Origin: Brachionus rotundiformis
Lineage: Eukaryota > Rotifera > Eurotatoria > Ploima > Brachionidae
Direction of reading: 5' to 3'
Assembly (NCBI GenBank): GCA_016802295.1
Contig: JAESIW010000138.1
Location: forward strand, 2,794,539 to 2,858,538
Length of the DNA stretch: 64,000 nucleotides
The position numbers and the translations under genes are program-made. The notes under the pieces were generated by a model. The model ran no database searches. It saw only the letters and a program-made list of their open reading frames with translations, and was not told the DNA's origin. Every line of letters begins with the position of its first letter. The first letter of the stretch is position 1. Shown piece after piece: positions 1 to 13,359 of this stretch.

Positions 1-1941
1 CTTGCTCAATAGATTTTAAAACAAATCAAAATTACGGTCTACGAACCCATTTTTTGAAGAAAAATTTCCAATAATCCATTTTCATTAGAATTTTGTTATC
101 TAATTTTCAGGCTAAATGTATTCTCATTTAGTTACGTTGATTTTTAAACAAAAATAAAAGATAAATTAGAAACATAAATTCTAAGATATGTTTTTTAAAT
201 ACGCTTTTCCTTCTTTAAGTTTTTTTAGTTTAGCAACAACTTTATACTTATGTTTCTTGATGTAAAAACAACTAAATTTTTGGAAACCTCTCTTTAAAAA
301 CTTCATTTTTCCAGTAACATTGAACAAAAAATTATTTTTCTATTTGCTCTTTTGCTCTCTAATCAATAACTAAACAATAACTAAAAAGAGAAAAACAAAT
401 TTTGCATCAAAATTGCTCAAAGCCAACTTCTGCTTTAGCTCGTTTTGATCTTAAAGTTAACTAAAAAAGGAATTAAATTTAAATTTTAGTTGTTTTCCAA
501 GTTTATTTGCATGCTATTTAATTTGATTAAAAATACTTAATATTTTAATTAAATACCTAACTAGCATTGAGTTCAGTTTCCTCGAGCCTTTTTTTGCATC
601 ACAGGGGCAGTTTGCATTACAAATAAATCATCTATGAGCAAAGCTGTATTTGGCTTTACCTCAAGCATTTACTTTACCTAATAAGCAATTTTGCTAAACT
701 AATATTTTGGGGAATATGGTAAAAATGTTGTCTTAATTAATTTTGAATAAGAAATACTCAATTCATCGATTTCATAAAATATAACAATAATACTTCAATT
801 TAATTAAAAGGGTTCTGTCTCTGATGAATCTCTTCAAATATACCAATAAATGGAGGAAAACAATTAGAACAAAGTAAAATGAAATTAAAAATGAGATTTT
901 CGCAGTATTTGATTTAAGTCAAATAATGAGCCATCATTCGACTCAGTGAATTAAGGTAAATTAAAAATATCTTAAATGAGAAAATTGAAAATATTCAATA
1001 CATTATCAAAATTAATTTTGGCATTCGATTTCCTGATAAAAATTTAAGAAAAAAAATAAAATTTATTGTATTTTTTCTTCAATGTGAGGTAATTATCTTC
1101 AACTAAGGATTCTACTTATAAGATGTTATTTACTCGAACGTCAGAATCGAACATAATTTTTACTTTTATAATTTTTTTAAATTATTCTGATCCTAAATTT
1201 TATCGTAAATTTTAGATAAATATTTAAGAAAAGAAAATTTAACTCAAAATAATAAATTAAACAATTCGCTTCTTTTTGATAAAACATGCTCAAGGATCAA
1301 TTTACATTGAAAAAGAACTGATTTTTTTATAATAAGAATATTTCTTAGAAAAGTTGTATCAGTGACATAAAGATTTTGAATGTCATTTTTTTTTGATTAA
1401 ATATGAACTGGTATGATTAAAAATTTTTTCTTATTTTTCTTATTATGATGGCAGAAAACAACTTAAAATTGTGATGTTGGCTGGAAAATGTTCGTATTTA
1501 GCCATATTAAATAATAAAATGTTTAAATCTGCTTTCGAATTCAAATCCAGAACTTAAAAATCTTAATTTAAAAATTATAATAATTTTTGTTGTCACCAGA
1601 GCCATAATAAATGTAAACATTTTTATTTTTTTGGTAGAATTTTTGAACAATTAGAACCAATTATGGTAGTGTAATTAAATATAATTTCCCTATTTTTACT
1701 CAGGCAACTTAACATGTTTGGCAGATATTTGAAATAAATGTGAGCCAAATGTTTATTTACTAACTAAAATTAATCAATTTAATTATAATGAAGAAAAAAA
1801 GGAAATTTTTCAAACTAATAAGTTTTTTTGTTCAATTTTTTAACGTGGCATTTCAAAACTAAAAATCTTAATTTAAAAAAATCAATTTTTTTGATTTAAA
1901 TATGACGAAAAATTTTTAAAAATAGGTTCATAGACAGTAAT
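1..1941. other. A/T-rich stretch without recognisable gene
   Basis: No open frame with protein-like composition and no repeat or RNA gene was recognised here. It lies 3' of the last visible coding block of the minus-strand Trio-like gene. It is therefore either that gene's 3' untranslated/intergenic DNA or, if the block at 1942-2349 is an internal exon, part of an intron leading to exons outside the window. Confidence 0.5.
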
Positions 1942-2357
1942 TTAAAATAAAGGCATTACATGGTCAATCAGCTCATCACTGCCGGTTATTTGAATGACCG
2001 GTATTGACGGCACATTTAATTCACATGACGAGCTTGATGAAGAACTGTCGTAATCAATTTTTTTCTTGGCTTTGAATTTTTTTTTTAGTTTGGAAAATAA
2101 ATTAGTAATCGAACTAGGAGACAGCTTTTTGTCCATTTCATATGATCGAGATATGTGACGACTTGGTCCTGTAATTTTTTCAAGCTGTAATGAAGACTTT
2201 TTGAGCAGACTCGAATTGGCTTTTAGATTAGTTGGTGAAAAGAAGTCATGCTGAAGCCCAGAAGCGTCAAACGATCTCGATCGTTTGTGCTGTTCGCCTT
2301 TTATTTGCAGAAAATTCATTTCTCTTACGTATCTACTTTCTATACTCAAATAAAACT
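1942..2357 (-). CDS. Possible terminal or internal exon of the Trio/Kalirin-like gene
   Basis: An open block of about 135 codons on the minus strand, read towards 1942. It is rich in Ser and Lys, with a basic stretch (FSKLKKKFKAKKK) preceded by SPSS and followed by a run of seven serines. In vertebrate Trio a basic, Ser-rich linker follows the first DH-PH module, so position and composition suit a linker exon. No conserved domain is recognised. The phase of the upstream exon (ending 3890, phase 0) could not be matched to a clear acceptor here, so an exon may be missing in the assembly gap at 3149-3428. A GTAATG donor-like site just before the TAA stop means this could also be an internal exon rather than the last one. 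There is no in-frame ATG near its 5' side, which argues against a separate gene. Confidence 0.4.
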
Positions 2358-2963
2358 CTGATGATTATTATATATATTTTTAGGCAGTAAAATTTTGCTA
2401 TAAAGATCCCTTAATTTGTATCTTTTCGACAATTTAAACATTTCAGCACCCATAAAATAGATTACGCAGCTTATTATACTTTTTAATTTATTTTTAATAA
2501 ATAACTTTGGTCGCCTATTTTCAGCAAACAAATGTAATTCGCTGCATTGGAAAAAAGTGCTCAGTACAAATAAATAAGTAATTTAGTAAATTATTTTAAT
2601 ATGTTTAAATTCAGATTAACTTGATTCTTGATCCAGCTAAACTAAACGCTGTTGAACAAGCCAAGATTCATGCTGATTTCTAAGCTATAGAAATAATTTG
2701 CATTTTTTATCAATTCTAAACTGCACATCAAATAAAACTTTTATTATTTATTTATCTATCTTGATTTTTTTTTAATTTGTCAATCTAAAATGAATAATGA
2801 AAGAGGAACTTGAATGAAAAAAAAATAAAATTGATTTCAAATCAATCTTAAATTTGAAGGAATATATCAGCTAACAACTACTTAAAACTAAAGCTTTTAA
2901 AGCTTTAAAATGAGCAATCGATCACATAACATTGATTTGTTCAAGTTGACTCTTGATAAAACT

Positions 2964-3148
2964 CGTTTATTAATTAAAGACGAGTTATCTTCAAACTCTA
3001 CTTGAGCTCATTCTGACACATGCCTTTTGCCAAATCACGTCTATTAGAAAATCTACATCGCAATACAATTAGATATAAATATAATTTTTGATTTCTTCTT
3101 TAAGAAAAAAATAAAGATTTTCTCTTGCTAAGCCAAATTTCAATTTAA
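2964..3148. repeat. Left copy of a near-identical direct repeat flanking the assembly gap
   Basis: About 185 bases ending at the run of Ns recur almost unchanged at 3429-3613 just after the gap. I see two mismatches (an A/T difference near 3051 and an A/G difference in an A-run near 3109). Such a pair on the two sides of a gap usually means the two contig ends overlap or are two alleles, not a biological duplication. Confidence 0.85.
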
Positions 3149-3428
3149 NNNNNNNNNNNNNNNNNNNNNNNNNNNNNNNNNNNNNNNNNNNNNNNNNNNN
3201 NNNNNNNNNNNNNNNNNNNNNNNNNNNNNNNNNNNNNNNNNNNNNNNNNNNNNNNNNNNNNNNNNNNNNNNNNNNNNNNNNNNNNNNNNNNNNNNNNNNN
3301 NNNNNNNNNNNNNNNNNNNNNNNNNNNNNNNNNNNNNNNNNNNNNNNNNNNNNNNNNNNNNNNNNNNNNNNNNNNNNNNNNNNNNNNNNNNNNNNNNNNN
3401 NNNNNNNNNNNNNNNNNNNNNNNNNNNN
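3149..3428. other. Assembly gap (280 N)
   Basis: An uninterrupted run of 280 Ns inside the Trio-like gene, between the DH-PH exon and the putative downstream exon. The flanks are near-identical repeats, so the true distance may be zero or negative. Confidence 0.99.
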
Positions 3429-3613
3429 CGTTTATTAATTAAAGACGAGTTATCTTCAAACTCTACTTGAGCTCATTCTGACACATGCCTTTTGCCAAAT
3501 CACGTCTTTTAGAAAATCTACATCGCAATACAATTAGATATAAATATAATTTTTGATTTCTTCTTTAAGAAGAAAATAAAGATTTTCTCTTGCTAAGCCA
3601 AATTTCAATTTAA
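3429..3613. repeat. Right copy of the direct repeat flanking the assembly gap
   Basis: Near-identical to 2964-3148; see that entry. It begins with the first base after the Ns. Confidence 0.85.
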
Positions 3614-3889
3614 ATTTAGTAAAATCAATCGGAATCTTAATTTAGCATTTTTAATTATAAATTTCATCTGAAACTGATCAAATTAGATACCTTAAGCCAA
3701 TTTAATGCTCTGATAAATAAATAGAGTTAATTTAAAATTAGATTTTACGCAAAAATGTATAAAATAAAAACAGCTAATTTAGATTAGCTAGCATGTTTTT
3801 GATTTTCATTTAAAATTAGGAAATAAATTTTTAATTAAGCTTGAATAAGCAAATACTAATGGCTTAATCTATTTGAAAAAAACACTAAC

Positions 3890-6800
3890 CTTTGTTCCAC
3901 TGCTGGCATTCGAGGCTGCACTGGATAAATTATCTGCGTAATTACCAAGATTGAGGCCATTGAAATCTGGCTCGACATCAAAGTCTTTTGAATTTCGATT
4001 TGATCGTTGACCAGCTTCGCACATCGCAACTTCCATATAAAAGTATTTTTCTTGTATTAATTCGCGGATTTTTTTAACCCAAAGTTGTTTTATGTCCAGG
4101 CTAGCACTCTTTAAAATCACTCTATGATCCGAGAGCGGTGCTCTTCCAGTCCATACAGCTAATTTACATGAATCACCTTCCATATGTTCTGTTATATTTA
4201 TCTCCGAAGTCATTAATTTAAATTTATAAACATATTTTTGCTTTGACTTTTGATCTTTTATTTCTTTTGCAAATACCAAGCTGGTTTCGAACAAAAACAC
4301 GTGACGTTCCTTTCCTTTTTTTATCAATTGTTTGGAGTCCCAGACCTGAAATTTGTCTTGTAGTAGAACATCACCAAGGGCCTCTTTGGACAATCCTTCC
4401 TCTAAGCCTTCGAGCATACTAAGATGAATTGCATCATTAGCTTTTTTAGGAACATTCATCATAACCTCCAAGGCATCTTTAGTTTCAGCTCTATTATCTT
4501 CACAGCAAGTAAGCAGATCTTTCAATAAAAGTTGATATTTTGTTATTCGTTGTATTGGTTTAATGAGATAGGAGTCAATCGAGCATTTAAGTTGACCATT
4601 ACGGAATTGTTTGTCGAAATGGCCTTCTTTTTGACCATCTTCTATAAGTATCTTGGTTGAATTGTCTTTATTCTTACAGTACTCAACATATATTTGAAAC
4701 TGATCAGCGTATATGACAAAACAGTGGCCAATATCTTCTGGCATATTTTCGTAATTTTCCAATTCAACCAAAAATGTACTTTTAAAGCGAAAAATTAATT
4801 AGATTTATTCTAATTTGATTTATAATTTTAGTTTTATTTTTAGATTTTAATTAACATTATTGATAAGTAATATAATAATATAAAACTACAATTATCTTAA
4901 ACTATTTTTGAATTTAAATGAAATAAAAGGCAATTTATCGAAATAAAATATTTAAATAATCAAGGAAAAAAAATTATTTATGTACATTTTTATTTAACTT
5001 TAACAGTAAAATATGAACCAACTGACTTGGCAAAGTAAATCTCAATCTGTTCAATACAATTGATTTAATCTAGGCTTTATCATACCACATTGATAACAAA
5101 TTAATCTTAGATAGAAAATATTTCTAAAAATGTATGATTTGAATAAAAATAAAAGTAAAAAAAAAGTCTAGTTTCTAAGATTTTTTCAAAAATAGAATAA
5201 ATTCTATTTGAGAATATTTAGCGAATGGTTACCTGAAAAGGGAACAGAATATTAGGTCAAGTTCTTCATGGTATTGTGGTCATTAAATTACTTTATATAA
5301 GGATGAAAGATTTAAGGCTCTAAATCTGACCAATTTAATAGAAAGACACATGAGAGATGACTTAATTCAAATTTTAAAAGTAAAAAAAACATGTCAGTTG
5401 ACAATTTTCATTCATTTTTTCAAGTAGATGTACAAGAGACCATCCATACAAAATTAAAAGAAAAAAAGTCAAGAATTTTGCTCAACAATGTAACTTTTTC
5501 ACAGACCGTGTTATTAATAATTGGAATATGCTAAAAGCGGATGCAGTAGAGCTCAATCAAGCGAATATTTTAAAGCAAAAATAGATAAAATACTTTCAAA
5601 ATGTTACTTTTTGAAAATAATGTGTTATCAGATTTAACGCATTTTTATGTGTTGCAGTGCAAAACTATTTTTAACCAAATACAAATCATAATAGTTGACA
5701 AAAAATTTTAATTTTCATTATGTATTATCTTTGATAAAAAACTGATATCTTTTGAGCTAATTTCAGATTATTTTAGATATTAATCGATAACTTAATAGAC
5801 TAGATAAAAAAAGATATTGAAAAAAAATTTACAAAAGTAAAGAATAAATAATTAATAATAAAATTTTATAATTTAATTTCTCTAAATAATGTTATGTTTA
5901 ATTAAAAATAAGAATAAGAGTTTTTATATGAACTTTAAAAATAATCAACATTTATTTTGTTTATATAATTATCATTTGGCATTAAACAGCCTAGTTTTAT
6001 ATTTCCGTATTTGCAAAATTTGATCATAACTATCAATTTAAAAATATCATTTATTAACTTACTTTTTGTGAAAATTGTAAATTTCTTCCAAATTTCCAAA
6101 TATAACATTAGTTTTGCCTTGAAGGTATTCTGGCAAAGAGCTCGAATTTTGCAAATTTGTAAAATCTTTATAATATGAGTCCAAACAAGCAAACAAGTCT
6201 TGTACATAAGTTTTCTCGGTTTGAATTATCTCGCTGATAATATTTCTACAAAATATATTTTTTCAGTATTAACTTGGATATAATAAAAATAAAGCTTAAA
6301 AAAACATACTGTCTTTTCTTGATAAGTTTTTGTTTTTGTTCATTTTGTTTCAGAATTTCTTGTTGCTTTTTGTGGTCAATGACAGGCTCTTGATTCAGAA
6401 TAACACGGTTACTAATTTCTGCCAAATGTTTGGCAGATTCAGAACCAATTCCATTGACTTGAACACCATAAGCTTGCTGAACTTTGGACATAACATTAAA
6501 AAATTCTTTATATCGACTCTCGACTTTGTTAGCCCACATGGCAATATTATTGCCATAGCGAATGCTTGACTCGAGCAATTTTGGTGACAACTCAATCAAA
6601 AGGTTTACATATCCTTGTTGATTTTTCAGCCTTTCAGTAAACTCACAAAATTCCTTGTACAACTTTTTCATCTCTTCCCGATCATTTCCCAAATTTTGAA
6701 ATTTACTCAAATAACTTGTCTCGCATTCGGCCAACCATGCCAAAGCCTCTTTAGAACTCTTTTCAAAAATAACATACTGAAAACATTCGTCCAAACTGTT

Positions 6801-9800
6801 CTTCCTATTAGTCCATGACTTAATTGTCCTTTCTTCTTTCAAATGAATATCGTCCATTATTTGTTTGGTATTTTTCTCGATTTCATGCAAAATGTTCGAA
6901 TTGGTCATTTTGGCATCACAGATATTCCTCATGGAATATTTCTGGAATGTTTCACCTGTTCGACGAGCCCAGTTGCAAGCCTTTAAAAATGACTGCTTCT
7001 TTTGACTATGTATTTGAATTTGAGCTTGCAAAAACTGTTCTGGATCATACTCGTTTTTGGACTTTTCATACCAATCTTCGTCACGTGCATACTCCAACTC
7101 CAAGCTTTCCAAAACAGTAGTTACTTGATCTGTGTACTTGTAGAAATTAATTTGAGCCATAATCAAACGAGTCCTATTATCAATGTAGATCAATAGCATT
7201 TGCCATTTTGAGTTTAAATTGTTCATCAATTGTTCAAATTTGGTCACAACTCTATTCTGTTGGTTGTCTATAAAAATTCTCTGTGCCTTCGATTGCAAGA
7301 TATTAACACTAGCTGAAACCCTTTCTAAATTAGACTTAAAAATTTCATGTTCCTTTTTAACTGCTTCAGCATCCTCGAGGTTTCTGGCAAATTTTAACAT
7401 AGAAAATAAAGTCATTTCTATATTGGATATATAATTAAGTAGCTGGGTGCATTCAGTTTCTAGTTGGTTGATTTGTAGGCACTGACCAAGCTTTCTTTGT
7501 TGTTTGATAGCCAATTCATGCAATTCTTTTTCCCGTTCGTTCAAGTATTCAATAAATGTCTGAATTTTTTGTTTTACCTGACCCAAATTTAGAGAATTTT
7601 CTGCGTCGTTTTTTTCCAAATTTTGAACTAAATCATTGCCTCTTTGGAGAAGTTCGAATACCAACACTTGCATTTGGTTTGCTGTTTGTATTTGGCTATG
7701 GAGCCAAGTTTCGGCAGACTCAGCAGTTTTGTCTTCATGTTCCTGTTCGTCTAAATACTTGAGCTCCTCTGCCCAGTGTTCCAAATTTTGACTGGTCTCA
7801 AGTGCGTCCTTTTCAAATTGCTTAATTTGAAGGGTCAACTCCAATTTTTTTTTAATATTGACCAATATTTTATCTATATCTGAATGGCGAGTTTTTATCG
7901 ACTGAATGGTCGATTCCAAATGCTGATGAGACGACTGCTTTGAATCGTTTTGATTTTCGTTCAAGTAGCTCAACAGCGAGTCTCCTTCGGTAAGGGTTTT
8001 GTCCACAGCATCGTTGGTAACTGTTTTTTGCTCGTTTAAAATTTCCAAATGCTTTTCTAAATTTTCTATGCAGCTATTTACAATGTCCAAATGGGTTGAA
8101 TTGAAATTTATGTCATTAAGATTCAATCCGGTCCATTGGATTTTAAGCTCGTTGAACCAATTGTCCAGCTCGACTACATGTGTATGAAACAGCACCGATA
8201 AGTCGAGAATATTTTTCCTTTTCTCCACACGTTGCAGAAATTGAGTCATTCGTTGTTCCAATTCTTTGGTCATATTATACACATCTTGTGGTTCAAATTC
8301 ACCATTAAGAACTAAATCGTCAGCCGAAGCTAGCAATTTTTCTACATTTGTTATCGTGTTCTGTTAAAAATTAGGTTAGCAATAAAATATTTTATTTTTG
8401 TTATAATTTTAGTTACTTTTAAAACTTTGACAAAATTTTCATGCGATAAATGAAGCATTTTAGCTCGCATTAAATTCTTGCCGATTGACTGGTTACGTCT
8501 GAGAAACACTTCACCATGATTTTCTAGCCAGTTATATACCTAAAATTGTTAAATTTTTATTTTCCGAGAACTTTTAATAAGATAATCTATTAATAGATGT
8601 GGCTAGATAAATATATTTGAACATTTATTTGAAAAATATTTTAATCGGTGATCAAAATTTTTTAATACTCATTGAACAAATTGAAAAAGTTATTTGTAGT
8701 TTTATTAAAATTTATTTTTATCTAGTGATTATAAAATTCAAGTACTAGAGGAATACCTTCAAGGAGATATATGCTTCTTAAGTAATCATTGATAAGTTTA
8801 GATAAAAATTTGTACATTAATCTACTGAGCTAAAATCGAGCCTGAAGCGGGAAATTATAATTCTTATGAGCATTATACAATTTAGAATAAAACCTGCCAA
8901 AAAAAAGCAAAAAAAAACGATTAAGATAAAAATTAAACAAGATATTTTCTGATTGAGAAAAATTGTATTCAAATTTACAATCAGCTGGTAATTTAGTATA
9001 AAAACTTTATAGAATATAAATTTTGAAAAATTATATTTTATTTTTTGTCTTAAGGATCATTTGAAAAATTGTCTCCTAAAATTTTAAATATTATTTTCTA
9101 AATGAAAAAACTATTTACCTTGTTTTTAATCTTGATAATAAGTAAACAAATGTGATTAATAATTAATTGAATATGTTTTATGATTTATAATGAACAACTT
9201 TTTCCAATTTAATGGAAATTTATCTTAAATCATTTTAGATTACTTTATCCAAAATTTTTAACTGTTTCAATTTTACAAAATTTATATTTAAAAAATAAGT
9301 AAATTGAAAAAAAGTGCCATTTATTAAATATATGTGAGAATAAATATTTTCTAAAAAATTGTCGAGTTGTATATTTTCTGAATAGTGTATAATTAAGTAT
9401 GTCATTTGAAAAAATTAATTTTTAAATATTTTTACTTTTTTTCGAGTATAGTTTACTATTTTCTCTCACATAAAAATAATTTCTAAATAAAATATTTAAA
9501 AAAAATACATGGATTCATACTTGTTTTATATTTTGCTGAAAATTTAATATTCTGTACTTATTTTGTAACTTTTGTTTTTTGTTCACCCACAACAATTCCA
9601 ATTGACGATGATTAGACAGAATCTAAATTCAACAATTCGTCAAGTAAATATTTAATAAAACATAAATCGACCAACTTCATAGACAATGTCCAAAATGTGA
9701 CTAGCTGCTTGTTTGAATTCCATTTGACCGATTTGAGTCGATTGAGACGATTGAATAGAATCTAAAATAGCTTTACCATCGTTGCATACCTAAAATTATT

Positions 9801-12090
9801 AAATAAAATTAAATCGAGTTAATCACTCATTAATTCAAGAGCTTGGTTAATTTTTTATCTAAATAAATTTGACTAGAGCATGGGACTTACAAAAATAAAT
9901 TGAATACTAGAGCTCGCATTACAAATCTGAGGAAAAATTTAAAAATTTAAAAATTCAAACAAAAATATTTACTTCAGCATATATTTGACTTATTTCATCA
10001 GATAATTCATGATGCTTTTTCAGAGCACTCTCAGCTTCTTGTACACTATTACTGAGTTGATTATTAGAACATAAATTCTTCCACTCTTCAACTTTATTTA
10101 AATACTTAAAAAATAATTGATTAGTAAGAATTTATTTTATTTATAAAGTTTACTTGATCCGCTTTGTTATGAAACATACAAGACGCTGATAAGATTTTTT
10201 GACGGTTTTGTAAGGCCGAGTGAAAAACTTGCCATTCTTTTTCCAGTTTGGTTGTTTTAAGTGATATTAAATTGGATGCATAATGAGAACTTGCTAGCAG
10301 TTTATTGGCAACATTGTTTATATGCTGAATGCTTGCAGCACCACTCTATAAATAAAAATTAAGATAAATTTTTTAAGAATTTAATTTAATTAAGTTGTAA
10401 GCATACAAAACAATTTTTATGAAATTGTTCATGTTTTTGAAGCAAATCGTAAGCAGATGCATAGCTGTGACCAATATCTGTATAGTTCATCAAGACCACT
10501 TTATTATTGTAATTCAGCCATTCCATCATTTGCAAGCAATCTTGCTCAAAAACTCTCAATTGAAGGCACTGTTCAAGTTTTAGCTTTTTCTGCTGCCATA
10601 GAGCATGTACTTTTTGTTTGGAAATTTTTAAAAGTTCCATTGGCTCTTTTATTTTGTTTGCTTCGTTGAAGTAATCGAAGCTGAATTTTTCAGATTCCGA
10701 GCCAGAATAGCCCGAGTCTCTGGTGCCGCCAGGAGCCAAAAGTAGCGACTCATCGTTGCCAATTAATATTTTCAACAAGCTTTTTCCATCATTTAACAAC
10801 TGTTCTATATTTATTCCCAACACTCTCTGTTTCGTATTGGTATGAGCTATAATTGCTTCCTGACAAGCTTCTTTGGTATCTGGTTGATCAAATGTACTGA
10901 GCTCGATCTGTAATGAGCCAAATTTTGACAATAAGTCACTGGAATAAATCAAAAAATTTTCCAATCTCTATTAAATAAAATATTTTAACAAAAATAATTT
11001 TTTTTAATTTAGAACAGCTTAAAATTAGATTACTATTCTAAAATCTATCCATTGCTCATTATTATAACTTAAGGTTCCATCTAAATCGGGTGTCAACTGA
11101 TTTGAATCAAAATATTTAGATAACTGTTCCATTGAAATGAGCGAATGCTAAAAAAATATTAATTAATTGGTATTTAATAAGTATTGGTACATTATTACTT
11201 CAAAACTGTATTTGGCACTGGCAAATGAGGTCTTTTGTTTTTGCCAAAAGTTATCTGGTTTTATAATAAATACATGATTTATTTGATAATTGAAATTTTC
11301 CTTTAAAATTTATATTTAGCTTATTATTTTATTCAAAATTTATATCTATACTTGTAAATTTTGAATTATTTTCAAGATTGGCTTAACATCATCGTATTTT
11401 CTATTTCTCATGTCAATTAAAAAAACGAAGGTTTTTTTGTTAAAGCTAAAAATAAAAAAAGATAGATTAGAAAACTTCAAAATTTTATATTTATATAGAT
11501 AATCATTCGAGTGTAATTGCAAAGTCAATCAAAATATTTTTAGATCTTAAAATATTTTAACTTGATTTGAAAACAAAAAAAAATTCAAATAATTTGAAAA
11601 AATTCCTGCCATACAGTCAAAAGAATAAAATGATTATTAAGTTTTATTAAGTAAAAAAATATAAACTTAAATAAAAATTATTAAGTCAAATTTTTAAATT
11701 ATTTGTTTGAGTAAAACTTTAAAAAAATATTTTTTTAAAAAGTTTTTAAAATTATATGACACTAAAAGGGAGCTAGCTTTTTTTCTCTGTTTTATCAGTT
11801 TATTTATTTATAAAATTTTTCAAACATATAAATAAAACAAATGGAGAAAAGATGATAAATTTAGTAGATTTTTATTTGAGGAAAAATATTTACCATGGTA
11901 TGGAAGCCAAATAGAGAATTACTGTTTGTAAATCGTCGGAGGAAAGCTTGTCCAATTGACAATCGAACGGAAACTGGATAAGTATATTATTTAATTTGTC
12001 CCGGCCACCGGTTAATATTACGCATTTTTCGGCTAGGAGTGGTCTTAGTTTGAGTGTGTTATTGGAGCTTATCACAGACATCGAATCCAT
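3890..12090 (-). CDS. TRIO: Trio/Kalirin-type Rho guanine nucleotide exchange factor
   Basis: Encodes a large scaffold RhoGEF that activates Rac/Rho-type GTPases at the membrane and cytoskeleton (family knowledge). Exons, 5' to 3' on the minus strand: 12090-11894, 11445-11352, 11300-11199, 11147-11034, 10967-10407, 10345-10154, 10104-9973, 9789-9676, 9622-9521, 8539-8417, 8360-6310, 6245-6063, 4778-3890. All splice phases agree, giving 1618 codons up to 3890. Domains: Sec14/CRAL-TRIO about residues 15-160 (motifs GGRDK and KPDNFWQKQ), a long array of spectrin repeats about 170-1250, the DH domain from about 1262 (IQTEKTYVQDL, then KPIQRITKYQLLLKDLLTCC), and the PH domain about 1450-1565 (FQVWDSKQLIKKG). 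Start chosen at the ATG of MDSM, just before the Sec14 core. The gene continues 3' beyond 3890, but the next exon is uncertain because of the assembly gap. SH3, second DH-PH and kinase modules of full-length Trio are not seen in the window. Confidence 0.93.
4779..6062 (-). other. Long intron inside the DH domain of the Trio-like gene
   Basis: An intron of 1284 bp between the two exons that split the DH domain, far longer than the roughly 50-bp introns elsewhere in the gene. It is A/T-rich and no coding block or repeat is recognised inside it. Phases on both sides agree (AA + T). Confidence 0.8.
8540..9520 (-). other. Long intron in the spectrin-repeat region of the Trio-like gene
   Basis: A 981-bp intron between spectrin-repeat exons, with a GTATGA donor and a TTTTAG acceptor. 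No feature is recognised within it. Confidence 0.75.
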
Positions 12091-13359
12091 TCTATCATCA
12101 TAATTATAGATCAAAATCAATAAAAATTTATTTGAATTTCGACTTTAATCTAGAAAAATTTTCTTAATTAAAATTCTACTTCAAAATAGATAAATAGGCG
12201 CACGCTATCGTTCGTGTATTTAGAAATGGTCTATGCGAATTAATGGAATAAATTAAACCGTCAGATAATCAATCAAATTTAAACTTGGTTGAATTTATTT
12301 GAATGCGTGTATTCTTGCTTTATAAAGACTACTGTTTTTTTAGCTATTTGTTGCTAAATACTTGGATTAAAGCAAATTTTTGAGAGACTGATAGATTTCA
12401 ACATCATCCATAAATAAATAATTATAATTTTTGTAAGTATTATACGAATTAACCAAGTTTTAGTAATAGGAATTTAATTATGATCACCTCAAATCGATCA
12501 AGCATTAAAGATTGGAGGTGATCTTACTTTAGAGAACAGATAGGACCCCAAGATGACAGTCTCTATTATGCTCAATTAGGTCCCATTTCGGCCATTTATT
12601 ATATTATTTTTAATGTAAAATATTTTAATGGTCAATCCTCGGATTAATCGATTTTTGAATATAGACATCTTATTTGTCTGCGTAGTATTAAATGGCCACT
12701 GTTAAGCTTTTGTTGATTTAATAAAGATTATTTGTTTTTTTTTTAAAAATACAATACCAATTTAATAAAAAAGACTAATAGAAATTATCATTTATTTTTT
12801 ATTAAATTTTAAATTGTAGAATCTTAAATAAAAATTAAAAATAATTCAATTAATTTATTTATTCAAATATTTCGAAATGTTTTAAAAAGAATATCATATT
12901 GACCCCTTTATATTTCCACTTCATGTAGCTTCGTTATAAATATTAGTCAAATCATCAACAAAAAAGTATAAAAAATTTTAAGAAAATAATCTGTGAATTT
13001 TTTTATAAGGATTAAAAATTTGTATCAAAGTAGGAGTATTGATAATAATTGATAAATTAATTACATTAATTTGAAGAATTTTATTTAAAAAATTAACTCA
13101 AAAATAATAAATTTTTAAAGGAAAAAAATTGATTTTTGCTAAAAATCAAAGAAACTTGAAGAATTTAAAAAGAACTATTATTAAAAAGCCTAATTTTTGG
13201 CAAAAAAATCAATATTGTTGCTTACCTTTATTTTTTTACCAAATAATTGACTAAATAATAAATTTTCTGATATAAATCAAAATTGAAATAAAATAATTCT
13301 TTACTTTAATAATCGAAAGAGAGGAATTTAAATTTTGAAAGAATTTAAAATATAAGACT
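12091..13359. promoter_or_regulatory. Divergent intergenic region between Trio-like gene and first WDR86-like gene
   Basis: About 1.27 kb separates two divergently transcribed starts, so it must hold both promoters. No gene is seen. An inverted repeat (12482-12494 against 12511-12523, 12 of 13 bases pairing) lies in a locally less A/T-biased patch, about 12480-12600. No TATA box or initiator can be assigned with confidence. Confidence 0.4.
12482..12523. repeat. Small inverted repeat (hairpin-forming)
   Basis: GATCACCTC at the left is answered by GAGGTGATC at the right; the pairing extends to 12 of 13 bases with a loop of about 16 bases. It is in the least A/T-biased patch of the divergent intergenic region. 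It could be a structured RNA or a protein site. No known RNA family is recognised. Confidence 0.5.

Noticed and set aside
2964..3613. Genuine tandem duplication in the Trio intron
   Set aside because: The copies abut an N gap on both sides, which is better explained by overlapping contig ends.
6330..8187. Plus-strand open frames across the large Trio exon
   Set aside because: They are opposite-strand shadows of the long spectrin-repeat exon, with no motif and no splice support.
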